Assembly (NCBI GenBank): GCA_019638615.1 | Contig: JAHBTL010000001.1 | Coordinates: 310,001 to 374,000, forward strand | Direction of reading: 5' to 3' | DNA from: Chitinophagaceae bacterium | GTDB taxonomy: Bacteria; Bacteroidota; Bacteroidia; Chitinophagales; Chitinophagaceae | DNA: 64,000 bases | Shown here: piece by piece, positions 20,234 through 29,456 of the stretch | How positions within the stretch are numbered: the first letter of the stretch is position 1 | How the letters are laid out: every line of letters begins with the position of its first letter | The notes under the pieces: model-generated | Told to the model about the DNA's origin: nothing | The model's database searches: none | Seen by the model: only the letters and a program-made list of their open reading frames with translations | Made by a program: the position numbers and the translations under genes

Positions 20234-21339
20234 TTATCTCAAAGCAAATATTTTTTTCATTCCCGGTTGCAGTATACCCGTCATATCGGAATAAGGAACA
20301 AATACCTGTACCTCTCCTTCGGAATAAGGGGCAATTTCATAAGGAGGATAGCTGAATATAATACCCTTTCCTGTAAGATAGAAATGATCGCCGGCTTCTA
20401 TTTTATTCTCAAACAACCCGCCTTTTTTACTCAGAGATTCCCCGGGTTTTAATCCCCTGCTTTTCCTGAAATGCTTTTCCAGCAGCATACTCAATTTCTT
20501 TTTACCTGCGGGTATAATTACATCGTTGAGGCGTATCACCTTTCCCGTTGACATGTTAACAGACGTATAAGCTGTACTATAATTGCCGTGAGCGCCACCT
20601 GCATAGGAATAGCTGAAATGGTAAAGACTGAGCAAGGCGGCAGACTGGTAACACACACCTACATACCTGCTTTCATCCAGGATGTAAGCGGATGGAAAAG
20701 CCATGATCTCACTGTCAGCCAGGCTTTTATTGTCATTGATATAACTTTCAAGAAGTTCCTTTTTCTGTTCCGGTAACATTTTATCAATCGCTTCATTGCT
20801 GTCTTCTTCAGTGAAGCATTTGCGTATGAGCGCTTTTATGATATCAGCCAGGGCTGTCTGTTCTTTCGGCCAAACCGATCCCGCGTCAAAATTTGCGAAA
20901 GGCGACGTTTCCATGGATGGGCGTAACACGGCAGTACCATCTGTAAAAATATATTCAAAAGATAGCGGCTGATCCGATTTATTTCTCAATGACACTTTTA
21001 ACGGGTTACTACCCGACTTTTTTGCCATTCTCCTGTATAACCTCCTTCCACGGGCTGCAAAGTAAATAGCTCGTTATCTCCCTCCCCGGACACAAATGCC
21101 AGCAACCTTATCTTCCCGTCGCGGGTAAGGGTATCGCTTCCGTTGACATATACAGGCTGCTCTGTTCTGGAGTAATAATAATAGCCGTTATAATGATGCC
21201 CTCCCTTATGCAAATGCATGACTACAGGAAAGCCGCCAATATTCCCGACCAGGTATTGATAGCTGCTTAATGACTGCGCGTGCATTTTGGTGAACAACAA
21301 TACAGAGATGATAAAAACAAACAGCCGCTTTATATACAT
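20234..21339 (-). pseudogene. Secreted DUF3298-type protein split by a one-base frameshift
   Basis: Two overlapping minus-strand frames together make one secreted protein. The 5' part starts at 21339 (MYIKRLFVFIISVLLF, signal peptide, cut near MHAQ) and ends at 20998. The 3' part, open from 21028, has the RsiV/DUF3298-like end (YSYAGGAHGNYSTAYTSVN and IFSYPPYEIAPYSEGEVQVF). The frames meet at a run of six A in GGCAAAAAAGTCGGG. A seventh A would restore one continuous protein reading EWQKKSGSNPLKV. This may be a real mutation, a homopolymer error or slippage. Function unknown. Confidence 0.75.
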
Positions 21340-21763
21340 GCTAAAAGTGCAATTGTGATATAAAGCTACTTCAACAGGTGCAGATTCCAAAAGTATAATT
21401 ATTATATTATACCCCTCCATGAAGAAACATCAGTTATAAAACAAAACTGCGATATCGCCCATAAGTTGCATTGAATTAATGACACGTTTCATAAAAGCTG
21501 GAAGGTGCTGGTTTTTGCGGTTTCTGGATACAGAGATCATTTGCTGCCAAAGGAGTAAATGATATGGTAGTTAATCCGGCAGACGGGCCAAACAGTAATA
21601 AGGAACAACTGCGCCAAACAGATCATGTGGATAGCAAAAAGATCGCCAAAGGCTTGAAAAATGGGGAGCAGCTCCAATGGGAATAGCTTTTGTATGTACG
21701 AGGGTTGCTTTTCCTCCATAACAGTCCTTCATCATGGCCCAAAAGTTCCTGACCCTTTTGCAT
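21340..21763. other. Gap with no supported gene
   Basis: This 424-bp stretch lies between two minus-strand genes. It has short open frames (for example 21537-21719 on the minus strand, 60 residues, hydrophobic) but none with a recognisable motif or a convincing start. No repeat or terminator is clear. Confidence 0.5.
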
Positions 21764-22753
21764 TCAATCTGACAAGCGGTGAAAGAATAATTCCCTGTAA
21801 AGAAACTCAGCAGCGAACGCTCCTGCCTGCAGCCAGCGTTTTTTAGCCGCTTTGCCTGCCCAAAAGGGATTGAAATTTTTCTGTAGTTCATGAGCATACT
21901 CATCAAAACTGAGTAAGCTGTTGGGAATGCCTAAAGCATCTGCTTTGTTGTGAATGGCATAGCTGCCATATACAGGCGCTTTTTTATGATCATAAGGAAC
22001 AATACGGTCTTTACGCCCATGTACACTTACAATGGGCACTTTTGCATTGTGTAACCATGTGGTATCATACATTGCTCCCCAAAAATTGATAACGGCGCAT
22101 GCATTTAAGCCGTTATGAACAGCTGAATCTTTTGCGGATACGGTCAATCCTGCCAGTTTCCCTAATTCACTGTAACTGGCATACACAGTCTGCAGCGCGA
22201 TCATTCCCCCTGCGGAGTTACCGGCAAGAATAATATGATTGGTATCTATGCCAAATACCCCATGATTCGTTTTAAGGTAATCAACCGCCTTGTGTAAATC
22301 TTCTACCGCATAATAACAGGCACGGACCAGTTCCGTAAAATCATTCAAAGTATTTTTTTTGCTGAACCTGTAATTAACAGCGGCGCATACATAACCCCGC
22401 CTGGCAAAAGTTTGGCTCCACAACGGAATGCCTCTCGACTTTTTACTGCCAAGCTTAAACCCTCCGCCGTGCATCCACACAATCAGCGGTCTGCGCATGG
22501 CAGTATCATTACCGGGCATGTATACATCTAACCTGTTCCTTTCGGGCTTTATGCTTTTTTCAATTGCTTCATTGTATAGAATATCTTTGGTAACCCTTAC
22601 TTTTTCGAAGATCATCGACCGGTATCTCACACTATCCTGGCAGTATATGCCGTTGGTGATGCATATGAACGCTATACCCACCCGAACAGATGCAAACAAC
22701 AACGAAAGAATATTGCAGGATTTCAGCATGCTTTTAAATGAAATACGGATCAT
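21764..22753 (-). CDS. Secreted alpha/beta hydrolase, carboxylesterase type
   Basis: A 329-residue esterase with a probable signal peptide (start MIRISFKSML, ending near ITNGIYCQ). The oxyanion-hole motif IVWMHGGGFKLG and the nucleophile elbow LAGNSAGG (G-x-S-x-G) are intact. A late VSVHGRKDRIVPYDH may hold the catalytic Asp, and DEYAHEL the His. This places it near the hormone-sensitive-lipase/BD-FAE esterases. The ThuA gene ends two bases upstream on the same strand, so the two probably form an operon. Substrate unknown. Confidence 0.85.
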   Translation of the reverse strand: MIRISFKSMLKSCNILSLLFASVRVGIAFICITNGIYCQDSVRYRSMIFEKVRVTKDILYNEAIEKSIKPERNRLDVYMPGNDTAMRRPLIVWMHGGGFKLGSKKSRGIPLWSQTFARRGYVCAAVNYRFSKKNTLNDFTELVRACYYAVEDLHKAVDYLKTNHGVFGIDTNHIILAGNSAGGMIALQTVYASYSELGKLAGLTVSAKDSAVHNGLNACAVINFWGAMYDTTWLHNAKVPIVSVHGRKDRIVPYDHKKAPVYGSYAIHNKADALGIPNSLLSFDEYAHELQKNFNPFWAGKAAKKRWLQAGAFAAEFLYRELFFHRLSD

Positions 22754-22755
22754 TT

Positions 22756-23640
22756 TTATTCTGAAACCGGGGCAGCATGCTTGCCATACGGAATATTGAT
22801 ATCCATTTTTCCTTTCCATCCTTTTGACGGCTTGTTCAATGCCCAGCATATTGCGTTAAATACCAGTCTTTGAAACGATTCAACCTGGAAATCTTCCGGG
22901 TGCCCCATCGTAGTCATAAATGATCTGCCCCCTGCAGGGGTTGTCCAGGTCCATGCCACAGGATTTTCAATGGCTTCTTTATCAGGGTTCACGCTTTTTC
23001 CCATCAATAGCCAGGTAGCGCTTTTTTCAGGATAGTCGGGCAATACCCTGTACAACCACGAACGCACATGAAAGGAGGGCGCCACGCCTTTCAGGATCGG
23101 ATTTTTTGCGGCAGCGGGAATAATGGTTACATCGGTAGCGCTTTCGTGCCCGTAATGTGTATGTTTAGCCTTGCCGCCCCATCCGGGCGGCGCGCCAAAA
23201 GCAAATTCCGCGAAAGCATTCCACTTTTCCAGCGGATCCCCGGCCGGATAATGAAAGCTGTGAGTAGTGGTTCTGAAACCTACTACCGGTTTTCCTGACT
23301 GAAGATATTTTTCAATATGCGCCACCTGCTCTGCGGGCAATAACCGCCAGCGCAAATAGAATACAACAAGATCAGCGGAATCCAATGCCTCCAGCCCGGG
23401 TATATTCTTTTCCGCTTCATGGTCAGGATAGGATGTTAACACACGGGTACGCATACCGTAATTTTTTTCCAGCTCAGCGGCAATCAAAGGCATTGTCAGT
23501 TCGCTGCTGTATTCGTGATCGCCGGTAACAAAAACCACATACGGCTTTTTATTGGATGACTGCGCGCTTACCTGCTTGATACATACCATAAACAGGCAGG
23601 CCGTGATCCCGAACAAAAAACAATTTAGCTTACAGCGCAT
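22756..23640 (-). CDS. Secreted ThuA-domain protein
   Basis: A 294-residue protein with a signal peptide (MRCKLNCFLFGITACLF, cut near VSAQ) and a ThuA-like glutamine-amidotransferase-fold domain: VVFVTGDHEYSSE, ADLVVFYLRWRLLP and GKPVVGFRTTTHSF. ThuA-like proteins are linked to trehalose and other carbohydrate metabolism in Bacteroidota, but the reaction is not known. I chose ATG 23640 because the signal peptide begins there; longer in-frame codons overlap the divergent oxidase gene. Operon with the downstream esterase. Confidence 0.85.
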   Translation of the reverse strand: MRCKLNCFLFGITACLFMVCIKQVSAQSSNKKPYVVFVTGDHEYSSELTMPLIAAELEKNYGMRTRVLTSYPDHEAEKNIPGLEALDSADLVVFYLRWRLLPAEQVAHIEKYLQSGKPVVGFRTTTHSFHYPAGDPLEKWNAFAEFAFGAPPGWGGKAKHTHYGHESATDVTIIPAAAKNPILKGVAPSFHVRSWLYRVLPDYPEKSATWLLMGKSVNPDKEAIENPVAWTWTTPAGGRSFMTTMGHPEDFQVESFQRLVFNAICWALNKPSKGWKGKMDINIPYGKHAAPVSE

Positions 23641-23808
23641 GACAAAATAATTTAAAATAGATGAATTAATCGTTCTAAGATAAACCAAGATCAGCAGCTT
23701 GTCTAAATTTTCTGAGGCATAATAAGTATATTTAATCAGTTTTACGATGGTGATTCCGGCATTCATCCCTATGCCATAACGATATAAAGTCTGTTTCAAA
23801 TAAATACT

Positions 23809-25299
23809 GTGAAAAAACAAAAACACTCCAGGTTGGCCTTGCGGATATTATTATTCTCAATGGCTGTAATCCTTGTTGTATTGATCGGGCGACCAGCTGT
23901 CTTTCTTGCATATCATTATTACAAAGACAATAAGCAAATTAAGAATGAAAAGCCGGGATACACAAACGATGCCAGCAATTTAAATGAGACCAGGGTCTTT
24001 AAAATCATACAGGCGTTTGAAGATACCGGGAAAGCGATCAGCCAGATTTCCGAATTGGTGCTGCAAGCTAAATCAGCAGGGAAAAAAATCTCCATATCAG
24101 GAGCCAGGCATTCCATGGGAGGTCATACAATTTACCCCGATGGGATCTTGCTTGACATGAAAAGTTTTCATTACATGCAACTGGATACCGCTACCAACAT
24201 ATTATCAGCAGGATCGGGTGCCTTGTGGGATGAAATCATTCCTTACCTGAACAGCTATGGCAAATCCATTTCGGTCATGCAATCAAACAATTCATTTTCG
24301 GTTGGAGGGTCTGTCAGCGTGAATTGTCATGGCTGGCAACCCAATGCTCCCCCGATAGCATCCACAGTTGAATCATTCCGGATGATTGATCCGGACGGGA
24401 AATTGATACAATGCAGCAGGTACGAAAATGAACAAATTTTTTCGCTGGCACTGGGAGGATACGGGCTTTTTGGAGTGATCCTGGATGTAAAACTGAAAGT
24501 GGTGGACAATAAAATGTATACAATCCATCAATACCTCATTAAAAGCAAAGAGTATATTCAGCATTTTGACCAATTTACCAAAGGCAAAAATAATATAGGG
24601 CTGGTATACGGGCGTATCAATATCAATCCAGACAACTTTATGGAGGAAGCGATCATTTCTGTATTTACCGATGAAGAAGATGCGCCCCTGCTCCCACTCG
24701 ATAAAAACAAACTGGAAAGTTTCAGAAGAACTGTTTTCAGGGCATCCGCCAAAAGCGAATATGGAAAAAACCTGCGGTGGCAGTTAGAGAAGCTGGGTAT
24801 CCGGCTAATAAAAGACAGGTTGTTCTCACGCAATCAGCTCCTGAATGAAGGCGTTGAAATTTTTCAAAATACCGATACTACCTCCACTGACATCTTACAT
24901 GAGTATTTTATACCTAAAGACTCGGTAGCAAGCTTTATCGGGATCTTACAATCCACTGTTCCGGGTTATGATGTCGATCTTCTGAATATTACCGTCCGGA
25001 ATGTAAAAAAAGATGAAGACACCTATCTAAGATATGCCAATGAAGAAGTATTTGGCTTTGTAATGTTATTCAATCAAACAAAGAACGATCATTCAGAAGA
25101 ACAAATGAGATTACTGACACAAAGGCTGATTGATGCCTCGATTGCGCTGAAAGGAACTTACTATTTGCCATATCGTTTACATGCCACTAAGGAACAAATG
25201 CAGAAGGCATATCCCCAGGCAAAAGATTTTTTCCTGCTTAAGAAAAAATATGATCCTTCAGAAGTATTCAGCAATCAATTTTACGAAGCATATCGCTAA
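23809..25299 (+). CDS. FAD-binding oxidase (PCMH/BBE type), membrane-anchored
   Basis: A 496-residue oxidoreductase with one N-terminal membrane helix (residues 9-35) and a GTG start. The FAD-binding region has ISISGARHSMGGHTIYPDGI, where the ARH-S-G-G pattern is typical of vanillyl-alcohol-oxidase-like flavoproteins. GSGALWDEIIPYL, SVGGSVSVNCHGWQP and FSLALGGYGLFGVI follow. The C-terminal part ends in the usual YDPSEVFSNQFYEAY motif. The substrate cannot be told from sequence; sugar or alcohol oxidase is plausible. Divergent from the ThuA-esterase pair. Confidence 0.85.
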   Translation: MKKQKHSRLALRILLFSMAVILVVLIGRPAVFLAYHYYKDNKQIKNEKPGYTNDASNLNETRVFKIIQAFEDTGKAISQISELVLQAKSAGKKISISGARHSMGGHTIYPDGILLDMKSFHYMQLDTATNILSAGSGALWDEIIPYLNSYGKSISVMQSNNSFSVGGSVSVNCHGWQPNAPPIASTVESFRMIDPDGKLIQCSRYENEQIFSLALGGYGLFGVILDVKLKVVDNKMYTIHQYLIKSKEYIQHFDQFTKGKNNIGLVYGRININPDNFMEEAIISVFTDEEDAPLLPLDKNKLESFRRTVFRASAKSEYGKNLRWQLEKLGIRLIKDRLFSRNQLLNEGVEIFQNTDTTSTDILHEYFIPKDSVASFIGILQSTVPGYDVDLLNITVRNVKKDEDTYLRYANEEVFGFVMLFNQTKNDHSEEQMRLLTQRLIDASIALKGTYYLPYRLHATKEQMQKAYPQAKDFFLLKKKYDPSEVFSNQFYEAYR

Positions 25300-25324
25300 A
25301 GCAGTTAGCTGTATAAATATTGAA

Positions 25325-28300
25325 TCACCCAACCCGTGGCGGCATCAGCTTATAAATTACAGGGGTTACTATTCTTGATAACAATGTTGAGCTGATCAAA
25401 CCGCCGATCATTACAATAGCTAATGGTGAGATCAACGGATTGCTCGACATAGCAATGGGTATCAGTCCGCCTATAGCAGTGAATGTGGTTAAGATAATAG
25501 GCAGGAATCTGGCTTCGCCTGCTTTTTCAATTGCATCGTTCAACGCCATTCCTTCCTGTCGTAACTGGTTGGTAAAGTCTACCAGCAGTATGGTATTCTT
25601 CACTTCAATGCCGGCCAATGCCACAATACCAATGGTTGCCACGAACGACATGGAATTGCCTGTTACCAGCAGCGCCAATACCGCTCCCACTATACCCAGC
25701 GGAATAACCGACAAAACGATCAATGTGCTTTTGAAAGTTTTGAATTGGAGTACCAATACCGCGATGAACATGAACACTGTTACCATAATAATGCTGCCGA
25801 AGCCTGCAAAGGACTGGTTCCTGCCTTCCAGCTCGCCTCCCATCTCGTAATGATATCCTGCAGGCAGCTCCATCTTATCCATTTGCGCTATTACATCGTT
25901 GATCACTTCATCGTTCAGGTAACCCTTTTGCACAAACGATGTAACGGATACGGTTCTTGTCTTGTTAAAATGATTGATGCTCAACGGCGATGTTTCGAGC
26001 TGCACACCCGCTAGTTGGGACAAGGGGAAGGAACGCCCCTGCTGGTTGTTTACAAAAAGACTATTGAATACTCCCAGGTCAGGATAAGACGGGCGCGGCA
26101 CCGTTAATACAATGCTGTAATCATCCCCGTCAGCATCGGGATTGGTAAAGTTGCCAACAGGCAATCCTGCTACAGACATGCGCACAACCCTCCCGATATT
26201 TACTGTGGGTACCCCCAGAGCCTGCGCTTTCTCTTTATTGATATCTATCCTGATATCGGATTTTAAATTGCGAACGGGATTATTGACATATAAAGTACCC
26301 CTGGTTTTTTTCAGCATTTCTTCTACCCTTGCCGACAGAGCCCGCAGGGTATCTAAATCGTCGCCCAGCAAACGGACTTCCACGGGCGATATCATCGGTT
26401 GTCCCTGCTCAAAATTTTTTACTTCCACTTTTGCGCCGGGATAAGGCGTCCACTTCTCTCTTAATTGTTCAATGATCTCAATCTTTCTTTTCGGGTTTGT
26501 CTCCGGAGCAAGCTGTACAAATATTTCCGCAAAATCACCGCGTTCATTCTGCTGGTTCACGTTGTAATATATCCTGGGATTTCCCTTGCCGGTGTTGGAG
26601 GCGAAATACTGTACTTCCGGGATGTCTTTCAGCTCCTTCTCCAGCTGGCGGGTAATGGTATCCGTATAGTATATATTAGACTGTAAAGGAGCCGACACAT
26701 TGATCAGGAACTGTGGCTTTTCCGATGTGGGAAAAAGACTGAAACCAACCACTGGTATCAACTGCAGCGAAGCGATAAAAATGATACCCGCAACAACAAC
26801 CGTGATCACAGGGTGCTTTAGGGCCTTGTCTAACAATTTGGCATAGCTGCCATGAATGATTTTCTGTAACCCTCTCAAAAAGATATTGCCTCCGGCATGC
26901 TCATGCGGCTTTAGTAAACGGCTCGACAAGAAAGGAACGATCGTTAACGCTACGATCATCGACGCGAAAACAGTAGAGATAACGGCCATGGGTAAGCTCC
27001 GGATAAAATCGCCGGACGATTCAGGCATGAATACCAGCGGCATAAAGGCAATGATGAGGGTAGCGGTACAGCCCAATACGGCTTTTCCGATCTGGTTAAC
27101 AGATTTTATGGTTGCCTCCAGCCGGGAGTGCCCTTCGCGCATCCAGCGCTCAATATTCTCTACCACCACAATGCTGTCATCTACCAGCAAACCCAACGCC
27201 ACTACAAAACCCACTATGCTCAACTGGTTCAGGCTATAGCCCATCAGGTTGATCAACACCACGCCTATTGCCAGCGACAGGGGCACTGCGATCATCACCA
27301 CGAGCGAGGCCCTGTTGCCCAACGGAAGCAGCGTGAGCAAAACCAATCCGATCGCTATTAAAAAATCTTTGCCCAGCCCCGAAAGCCTTCGGTTCACATT
27401 GTCCGCCTGGTCGAAATGCAGTATCAGGTCTATATTTGCAGGAAGTGTTTTTTTAAATTCCCGGATCGCCGGGAGATATTGTTCCTGCGTCTTCGAAATA
27501 TTTTCACCGCTCTTCAATGCTGCAATTACCGTTACGGACCTGTGGCCGTTAAGCCGGGTAATATGCTTTTCCTGCGAATAATCGAAATATACGCTGGCAA
27601 TATCCTTCAGGAAAATATTTTTGCCTCCGCTGCTAAAAACAACCGTATTTTTTATTTCATCCAGGTTGCGGTAATTGTCATTTGTTTTTATGTTGAATGA
27701 TTTGCTTCCTTCATTCACGCTTCCCCCGGGTATATTTGCGATTTCGCTCTGCAAAGCGCCAGCTATATAGTTTACCGGTATATTCAGATGCGCCAGCTTA
27801 TCCAGTTGCAGATCCACGCGGATGATCTGTTCGGGCAGTCCCTGTATTTCCACATTCTTTAATCCCGGTATTTTTTCCAGCACATCCTGCAGGTCTTCGG
27901 CAACTTTTTTTAGCTTGTCGCGCGATGCATTTTCCGACACCAGCGCCATTTGCAGGATATTCACATTGGTAGGATCAATCTTTTTTACTTCAACGCTGTG
28001 TATATCCTGCGGAAGCTGTGAGCGCAATCCGTTTACCTCGCGTACCAGCTCCTGGTATTTATCATCCACATTGCTTTCATACTTGTATTCTACCAGCAGA
28101 ACAGCCAGCCCATCATTGATGCTTGTTTTGATCCGCTTGATATCATCCAGCCCGTATATTTTTTGTTCTAATGGTTTCACCACCAGTTCTTCCATATCCC
28201 TGGGACTTGTTCCGGGGTATACCACAACCACCGGAAAATTGGGTGCATCCAGTTCAGGATCTTCCGAACGGGGCATATTGAGTATGGTGGAAACACCCAA

Positions 28301-28369
28301 CGCAATTACCATTAACACCATGATAAGCGTAAACTGGTAATTTTTTATGGCGTATTCAGCTATTTTCAT
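25325..28369 (-). CDS. RND efflux transporter permease
   Basis: A 1014-residue inner-membrane pump of the AcrB/MexB-like superfamily. It starts MKIAEYAIKNYQFTLIMV and shows PNFPVVVVYPGTSPRDMEELV. The paired Asp of the proton relay lie in GLLVDDSIVVVENIERWM. Two large periplasmic loops separate the 12 predicted helices, and the usual ALAGIEVKNTILLVDF is near the end. Last gene of a tetR-tolC-adaptor-pump operon. The branch resembles Bacteroidota pumps with short names such as CusA/AcrB-like; substrates are not predictable. Confidence 0.95.
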   Translation of the reverse strand: MKIAEYAIKNYQFTLIMVLMVIALGVSTILNMPRSEDPELDAPNFPVVVVYPGTSPRDMEELVVKPLEQKIYGLDDIKRIKTSINDGLAVLLVEYKYESNVDDKYQELVREVNGLRSQLPQDIHSVEVKKIDPTNVNILQMALVSENASRDKLKKVAEDLQDVLEKIPGLKNVEIQGLPEQIIRVDLQLDKLAHLNIPVNYIAGALQSEIANIPGGSVNEGSKSFNIKTNDNYRNLDEIKNTVVFSSGGKNIFLKDIASVYFDYSQEKHITRLNGHRSVTVIAALKSGENISKTQEQYLPAIREFKKTLPANIDLILHFDQADNVNRRLSGLGKDFLIAIGLVLLTLLPLGNRASLVVMIAVPLSLAIGVVLINLMGYSLNQLSIVGFVVALGLLVDDSIVVVENIERWMREGHSRLEATIKSVNQIGKAVLGCTATLIIAFMPLVFMPESSGDFIRSLPMAVISTVFASMIVALTIVPFLSSRLLKPHEHAGGNIFLRGLQKIIHGSYAKLLDKALKHPVITVVVAGIIFIASLQLIPVVGFSLFPTSEKPQFLINVSAPLQSNIYYTDTITRQLEKELKDIPEVQYFASNTGKGNPRIYYNVNQQNERGDFAEIFVQLAPETNPKRKIEIIEQLREKWTPYPGAKVEVKNFEQGQPMISPVEVRLLGDDLDTLRALSARVEEMLKKTRGTLYVNNPVRNLKSDIRIDINKEKAQALGVPTVNIGRVVRMSVAGLPVGNFTNPDADGDDYSIVLTVPRPSYPDLGVFNSLFVNNQQGRSFPLSQLAGVQLETSPLSINHFNKTRTVSVTSFVQKGYLNDEVINDVIAQMDKMELPAGYHYEMGGELEGRNQSFAGFGSIIMVTVFMFIAVLVLQFKTFKSTLIVLSVIPLGIVGAVLALLVTGNSMSFVATIGIVALAGIEVKNTILLVDFTNQLRQEGMALNDAIEKAGEARFLPIILTTFTAIGGLIPIAMSSNPLISPLAIVMIGGLISSTLLSRIVTPVIYKLMPPRVG

Positions 28370-28393
28370 TTCAGGAAATGTTTAATCGGTATT

Positions 28394-29452
28394 TTATTGA
28401 GCGATCACCTTAATTGCAGAGCCATTGTCCAGGTAAGCACTACCCGATACGATCAATGACTTTGCGTTTTCCAACCCGGAAGCAATGATTACCTTACCGC
28501 TTTCAATTTTTTCAACCTGTACTTTCACTTTTTGTGCGGTAACATTGTCGTTGGTTACAAATACATATCCCTGGCTGGCATCCCCATCTAATAAAGCATC
28601 ATAAGGAATGGCCCAGGCAGCAACAGCATGAGAGGGTTGTATGGCAGCTTTCCCAAAAAGCCCTGAGGCGATGGAAGCAGTCTGCTGTTCTGTAAGCTTC
28701 AGGTGAATGATAAAAGTGCCGCTCACGGGATCTACTCCTTCGGGCTTGCGGATTACCACGGCATTCAATAATTTTCCCGGCAGGGCATCTGTACTCACCG
28801 TTGCCTTATCGCCTGTATGAATAGCCGCCCACTGGTAATCGCTTACGCCAGCCTTTAATATCCAGTTGGTTTCGCCCGCGCCGTTTACCTGTATCACAGG
28901 TGTGCCCGAGGAAGCATATTGGCCGTCGTTCAAATATTTTTTAAGCACATAACCGTTACGGGGAGCCCGTATTTCGGCATAGCGCTGGTTAAAGCCGGCG
29001 CTGGCGTATTGTTGTTTTGCTACTTCCATGGCGGTTTTTGCATTCTGCATTTGCTCCAGGGTTGCCACGCTGTCCCTGTACAGGTTACCGGCACGCTCAT
29101 AATCGCGTTGCGCTTTCTGATAGGCCAGCGATGCCTGTTCTACCGCCGCATTGATCTCTGTAAGGTTCAGTGTGGCCAACAATTGCCCCTTTTTTACAGC
29201 ATCGCCTTCCTTTACCAGCACCCTGCCAATAATACCGCCGCTTTTAAAGGAGAGGTTGGTTTCCTCATCTGTGCTGAACTGCCCGGAAGCGTAAATGATT
29301 TGCTGCATGGTTTCCTGCTTCAAAGGCAGCAGCTTTACAGGTATAACATCCTCTTTCTGCATTTCCGTTTTTTCTGCCCGGGATTTGCAGGACACCAATG
29401 CTATACAGGCGTATAAGCCGGCAACACATACAACTATATATTTCATAACCAT
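28394..29452 (-). CDS. RND efflux periplasmic adaptor (membrane fusion lipoprotein)
   Basis: A 352-residue adaptor bridging pump and outer-membrane channel. Lipobox with Cys22 in CIALVSCKS. The biotinyl-lipoyl-like motif GIIGRVLVKEGDAVKKGQLL lies near residues 72-91, followed by an alpha-hairpin (AAVEQASLAYQKAQRDYERA) and then IRAPRNGYVLKKY. The C-terminal membrane-proximal domain is complete. It sits between the tolC and pump genes with gaps of 4 and 24 bases. ATG 29446 is an alternative start two codons in. Confidence 0.94.
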   Translation of the reverse strand: MVMKYIVVCVAGLYACIALVSCKSRAEKTEMQKEDVIPVKLLPLKQETMQQIIYASGQFSTDEETNLSFKSGGIIGRVLVKEGDAVKKGQLLATLNLTEINAAVEQASLAYQKAQRDYERAGNLYRDSVATLEQMQNAKTAMEVAKQQYASAGFNQRYAEIRAPRNGYVLKKYLNDGQYASSGTPVIQVNGAGETNWILKAGVSDYQWAAIHTGDKATVSTDALPGKLLNAVVIRKPEGVDPVSGTFIIHLKLTEQQTASIASGLFGKAAIQPSHAVAAWAIPYDALLDGDASQGYVFVTNDNVTAQKVKVQVEKIESGKVIIASGLENAKSLIVSGSAYLDNGSAIKVIAQ

Positions 29453-29456
29453 GATT

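Noticed and set aside
20998-21028. Programmed -1 frameshift at the A-rich site
   Set aside because: The zero-frame codons (CAA AAA AGT) do not fit the usual X-XXY-YYZ slippery pattern, so a mutation, a sequencing error or transcriptional slippage fits better.
21537-21719. Minus-strand 60-residue hydrophobic frame after the esterase gene
   Set aside because: It has no recognisable family, poor context and competing frames; kept only as part of a gap note.
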